Assembly: GCA_034506395.1 (NCBI GenBank)
Contig: JAPDPQ010000009.1
Span: forward strand, 1-64,000
Source: a candidate division KSB1 bacterium
Lineage (GTDB): Bacteria; Zhuqueibacterota; Zhuqueibacteria; Thermofontimicrobiales; Thermofontimicrobiaceae
Direction of reading: 5' to 3'
Length of the DNA: 64,000 nucleotides
The notes below the pieces were generated by a model, which worked only from the letters and a program-made list of their open reading frames with translations, was not told where the DNA came from and searched no databases. Every line of letters begins with the position of its first letter. Positions within the stretch are counted from its first letter, which is position 1. Positions 62,311-64,000 of the stretch are shown here, one piece after another. The translations under genes were made by a program, and so were the position numbers.

Positions 62311-62337
62311 TTCGAGGAGGTGAGAGCGAATCAAAAT
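62311..62337 (+). promoter_or_regulatory. Conserved leader element with orphan Shine-Dalgarno
   Basis: TTCGAGGAGGTGAGAGCGAA followed by CAAAATTTTTCT, 86 bases before the start codon. It matches 55395-55430 (GCGAAGGAGGTGAAGCGAA then GCAAATTTTTCT). AGGAGGTGA is a near-perfect ribosome site but no start codon follows at the right distance, so a regulatory role is suspected. Confidence 0.5.
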
Positions 62338-62400
62338 TTTTCTTTTTTGGATTTTAAAATCCCCAATCAACTTACTTCACCACAAACCATGGAGGTATTT

Positions 62401-64000
62401 ATGGTAAAAAAGCTTCCAATTTTGGTCCTGATGATCGCAGCGATTTTCCTCATGGCGGTCACCATCCAGGCAAGTGCTCCAAAGAAACAGCCGCATCGTT
62501 CCACGAAAAATTCCCTCAGTACCATTAGTGTATTTGATAACCAATCCCTGGCCGACCCAGTCATCTTCAGTGATGATTTTGAAGGAGGAAAACCGAACTG
62601 GGTGATCGATGCCAGTTGGAACCATGTCGCTACAGCAGCAGGCAATCGTGCCTATCAGCCAGTGAGCAGTTGGGAACCGAGCAATACGAACTTCTCAAGC
62701 CCAAGCACAAGCTGGCATGCCAAATTGGGATTGGATGAAGAGCTGGATTTCGTTATTTCTCCGGTGATTTACCTCCCAACGGAAGTGACCACTGGTGGTG
62801 TGACCAGCCCCTTGAAAGGTTTGAAGCTCGGTTATAATTATGATGTTGATACTCCTGCTGGCAATAGCTGGCATCATTTGGTGGGATCTGCCGAATGCTG
62901 GTGGCAGTTCACCAATACCGATCCTGGCGCGGGAACCAGTTCGTGGTGGATGGTTCCGAAAGATATCCAGCATTGGCGCCAATGGTTGGTGACGCCAGCA
63001 ATCGATTTGACCTCTGCAACCGCTCCGGTAAATCTAACCTTCTTACACAAATACGATTCAGAGGTCGAATTTGATTATTACTCAGTGGACATTTCGACCG
63101 ACAATTTCGTATCCTACAAGACTCTCGCATTTTACGATGGCAGCACCAAACAATTGACCTGGACAAACGTGAGCTTAGACATCTCGGATTTCATTGGCAA
63201 GGTGGTAAAAATCCGCTTTAGCAGCAAGGGCGATTATGGTACTGCTGAGGGATTCTGGGGCATTGATGAGATTAAAGTGAGCGATGCCAGCACCACATTC
63301 TTCTATGATGACGGTGGAGAATCTGGCACGTCGACTATCGTTAAAAATGGATTTGCCCCAGGGGCTCGCTTTGGGAGCGTCACAGGTTCTGCCAATCCAT
63401 CTCCTGCTTGGAAGGCAGCAGAGCCTATTGTCGTCCCAGGATTCGGTGTATCAATTAATCCTGGCGATAGCATTCGCATCGCAATCCAATGGGAATCTGA
63501 CGGAGCTTCCACGGCTGGGAGAGGATTTTTCATTGACGATGTGACCCTATATGGTATTGGATTATTGCCTTTCGATGTAACCGCTTTGGGCGCCACTGGA
63601 TTCAATACCATAGCTGTTGATAAAAAGGTGAATTTGGGCGTTGTCGTTGCCAATGCTGGGTTAAATAGTATTACTGCAACCCTGCAATGGACCGGTGAAA
63701 TTGCTGATATCACCACGGGAGATACTGTTGTTGTTCATCCAGCGATGTTTGGTACCTTAGCAGTTACTAATTTTGCTTCAGGCCAAAAAGTGGTTATTCC
63801 GACCAACCCAGCCAGAGAATGGCTGGTTAAAGAACCGGGTCATTATTTGTTCCGCGGAAAGGTTTCATACGCGCAGGATAATGATGTCAAGAATAACACT
63901 TTTCGCGTCGATTTCTTGGTATATGGTGCACCTTATACAAATGTGGTCTATCAACAGGATTTCCAGCAGCGCGCCGGGGGGAGCACATTGGAGGATCTGG
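62401..64000 (+). CDS. Secreted protein with choice-of-anchor-J-like domains (5' part)
   Basis: Open to the window end; 533 codons are visible. A signal peptide 'MVKKLPILVLMIAAIFLMAV' precedes a region typical of choice-of-anchor-J / MAM-like domains: 'VIFSDDFEGGKPNWVI', 'YYSVDISTDNFVSYKTLAFY', 'LDISDFIGKVVKIRFSS' and 'GFWGIDEIKV', followed by a second copy-like segment ('IRIAIQWESDGAS', 'RGFFIDDVTLYG') and CARDB-like beta repeats ('VNLGVVVANAGLNSITATLQ'). Such modules occur in secreted peptidases and surface proteins; the missing C-terminus probably carries a sorting tail like its neighbours. GGAGG lies before ATG 62401. Confidence 0.85.
   Translation, partial: MVKKLPILVLMIAAIFLMAVTIQASAPKKQPHRSTKNSLSTISVFDNQSLADPVIFSDDFEGGKPNWVIDASWNHVATAAGNRAYQPVSSWEPSNTNFSSPSTSWHAKLGLDEELDFVISPVIYLPTEVTTGGVTSPLKGLKLGYNYDVDTPAGNSWHHLVGSAECWWQFTNTDPGAGTSSWWMVPKDIQHWRQWLVTPAIDLTSATAPVNLTFLHKYDSEVEFDYYSVDISTDNFVSYKTLAFYDGSTKQLTWTNVSLDISDFIGKVVKIRFSSKGDYGTAEGFWGIDEIKVSDASTTFFYDDGGESGTSTIVKNGFAPGARFGSVTGSANPSPAWKAAEPIVVPGFGVSINPGDSIRIAIQWESDGASTAGRGFFIDDVTLYGIGLLPFDVTALGATGFNTIAVDKKVNLGVVVANAGLNSITATLQWTGEIADITTGDTVVVHPAMFGTLAVTNFASGQKVVIPTNPAREWLVKEPGHYLFRGKVSYAQDNDVKNNTFRVDFLVYGAPYTNVVYQQDFQQRAGGSTLEDL

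Noticed and set aside
1-64000. tRNA or rRNA genes
   Set aside because: TTCGAATCC-like words were found only inside coding regions (for example in the GH5 gene) with no cloverleaf around them.

Overview
The window looks like a bacterial chromosome segment from the FCB side of the tree, near the KSB1 / Calditrichota type of lineage. That placement is inference. It rests on secreted proteins ending in an 'NYPNPF...YNxxGQ...SGIYFxRL' sorting (FlgD-like) module, on ADP-heptose genes implying an outer membrane, on a menaquinone-type UbiE methyltransferase, and on moderate GC. No rRNA, tRNA, CRISPR array, phage or insertion-sequence transposase was recognised.

Layout. 1-2.3 kb: the end of a type I restriction HsdR subunit (open at the window start), a ~410 bp nested palindrome, a short YgjP-type metallopeptidase and a hypothetical gene. 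2.6-5.9 kb: ADP-heptose genes (gmhA, an HldC-GmhB fusion, a second HldC-like nucleotidyltransferase) and ubiE/menG. 6.1-8.9 kb: a Ste24-like membrane protease and a 14-TM MFS exporter. 9.4-14.2 kb: an ABC sugar importer (binding lipoprotein, two permeases) with a GH5 glycanase lipoprotein inside the locus. 14.5-17.5 kb: PhzF-like protein, AlaX-type tRNA editing protein, and a D-threonine-aldolase-type PLP enzyme. 18-24.3 kb: an oxidative-stress block (Rrf2 regulator, thioredoxin-fold protein, Mn-type SOD, pirin, MsrB-MsrA fusion, DUF2461 protein) whose intergenic regions are packed with long imperfect palindromes. A candidate Rrf2 operator lies before both the regulator and the SOD gene.

24.5-35.3 kb is mostly minus strand: a giant membrane spermidine-synthase-like/TPR protein, a lipoprotein, an Atg22/UMF1-type MFS protein, a roadblock-GTPase-roadblock set (MglA/MglB type), a phosphodiesterase and PriA. 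35.6-42.7 kb (plus): a subtilase with sorting tail, nicotinate phosphoribosyltransferase with a zinc ribbon, a small outer-membrane-like protein, an M19 dipeptidase with an internal sorting module, and a TPR protein. 42.9-45.3 kb: a NatAB-like ABC exporter. 46-50.6 kb: a DUF2007-like small protein, an ADP-forming acyl-CoA synthetase fused to a GNAT domain, a beta-barrel and a cobalamin adenosyltransferase. 51.1-55 kb: a tightly overlapping maf-rodZ-thioredoxin-mpl-R3H operon. 55.5-64 kb: large secreted proteins (sorting-tail protein, subtilase, choice-of-anchor-J protein cut by the window end) and an isolated ylxR.

The most unexpected signals are non-coding: concentric palindromes in many intergenic regions, a candidate Rrf2 box at three places, a 17-bp perfect tandem repeat before the GH5 gene, and a leader element carrying an orphan Shine-Dalgarno sequence shared by two secreted-protein genes. 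All calls come from reading the sequence and family knowledge; no database search was run.
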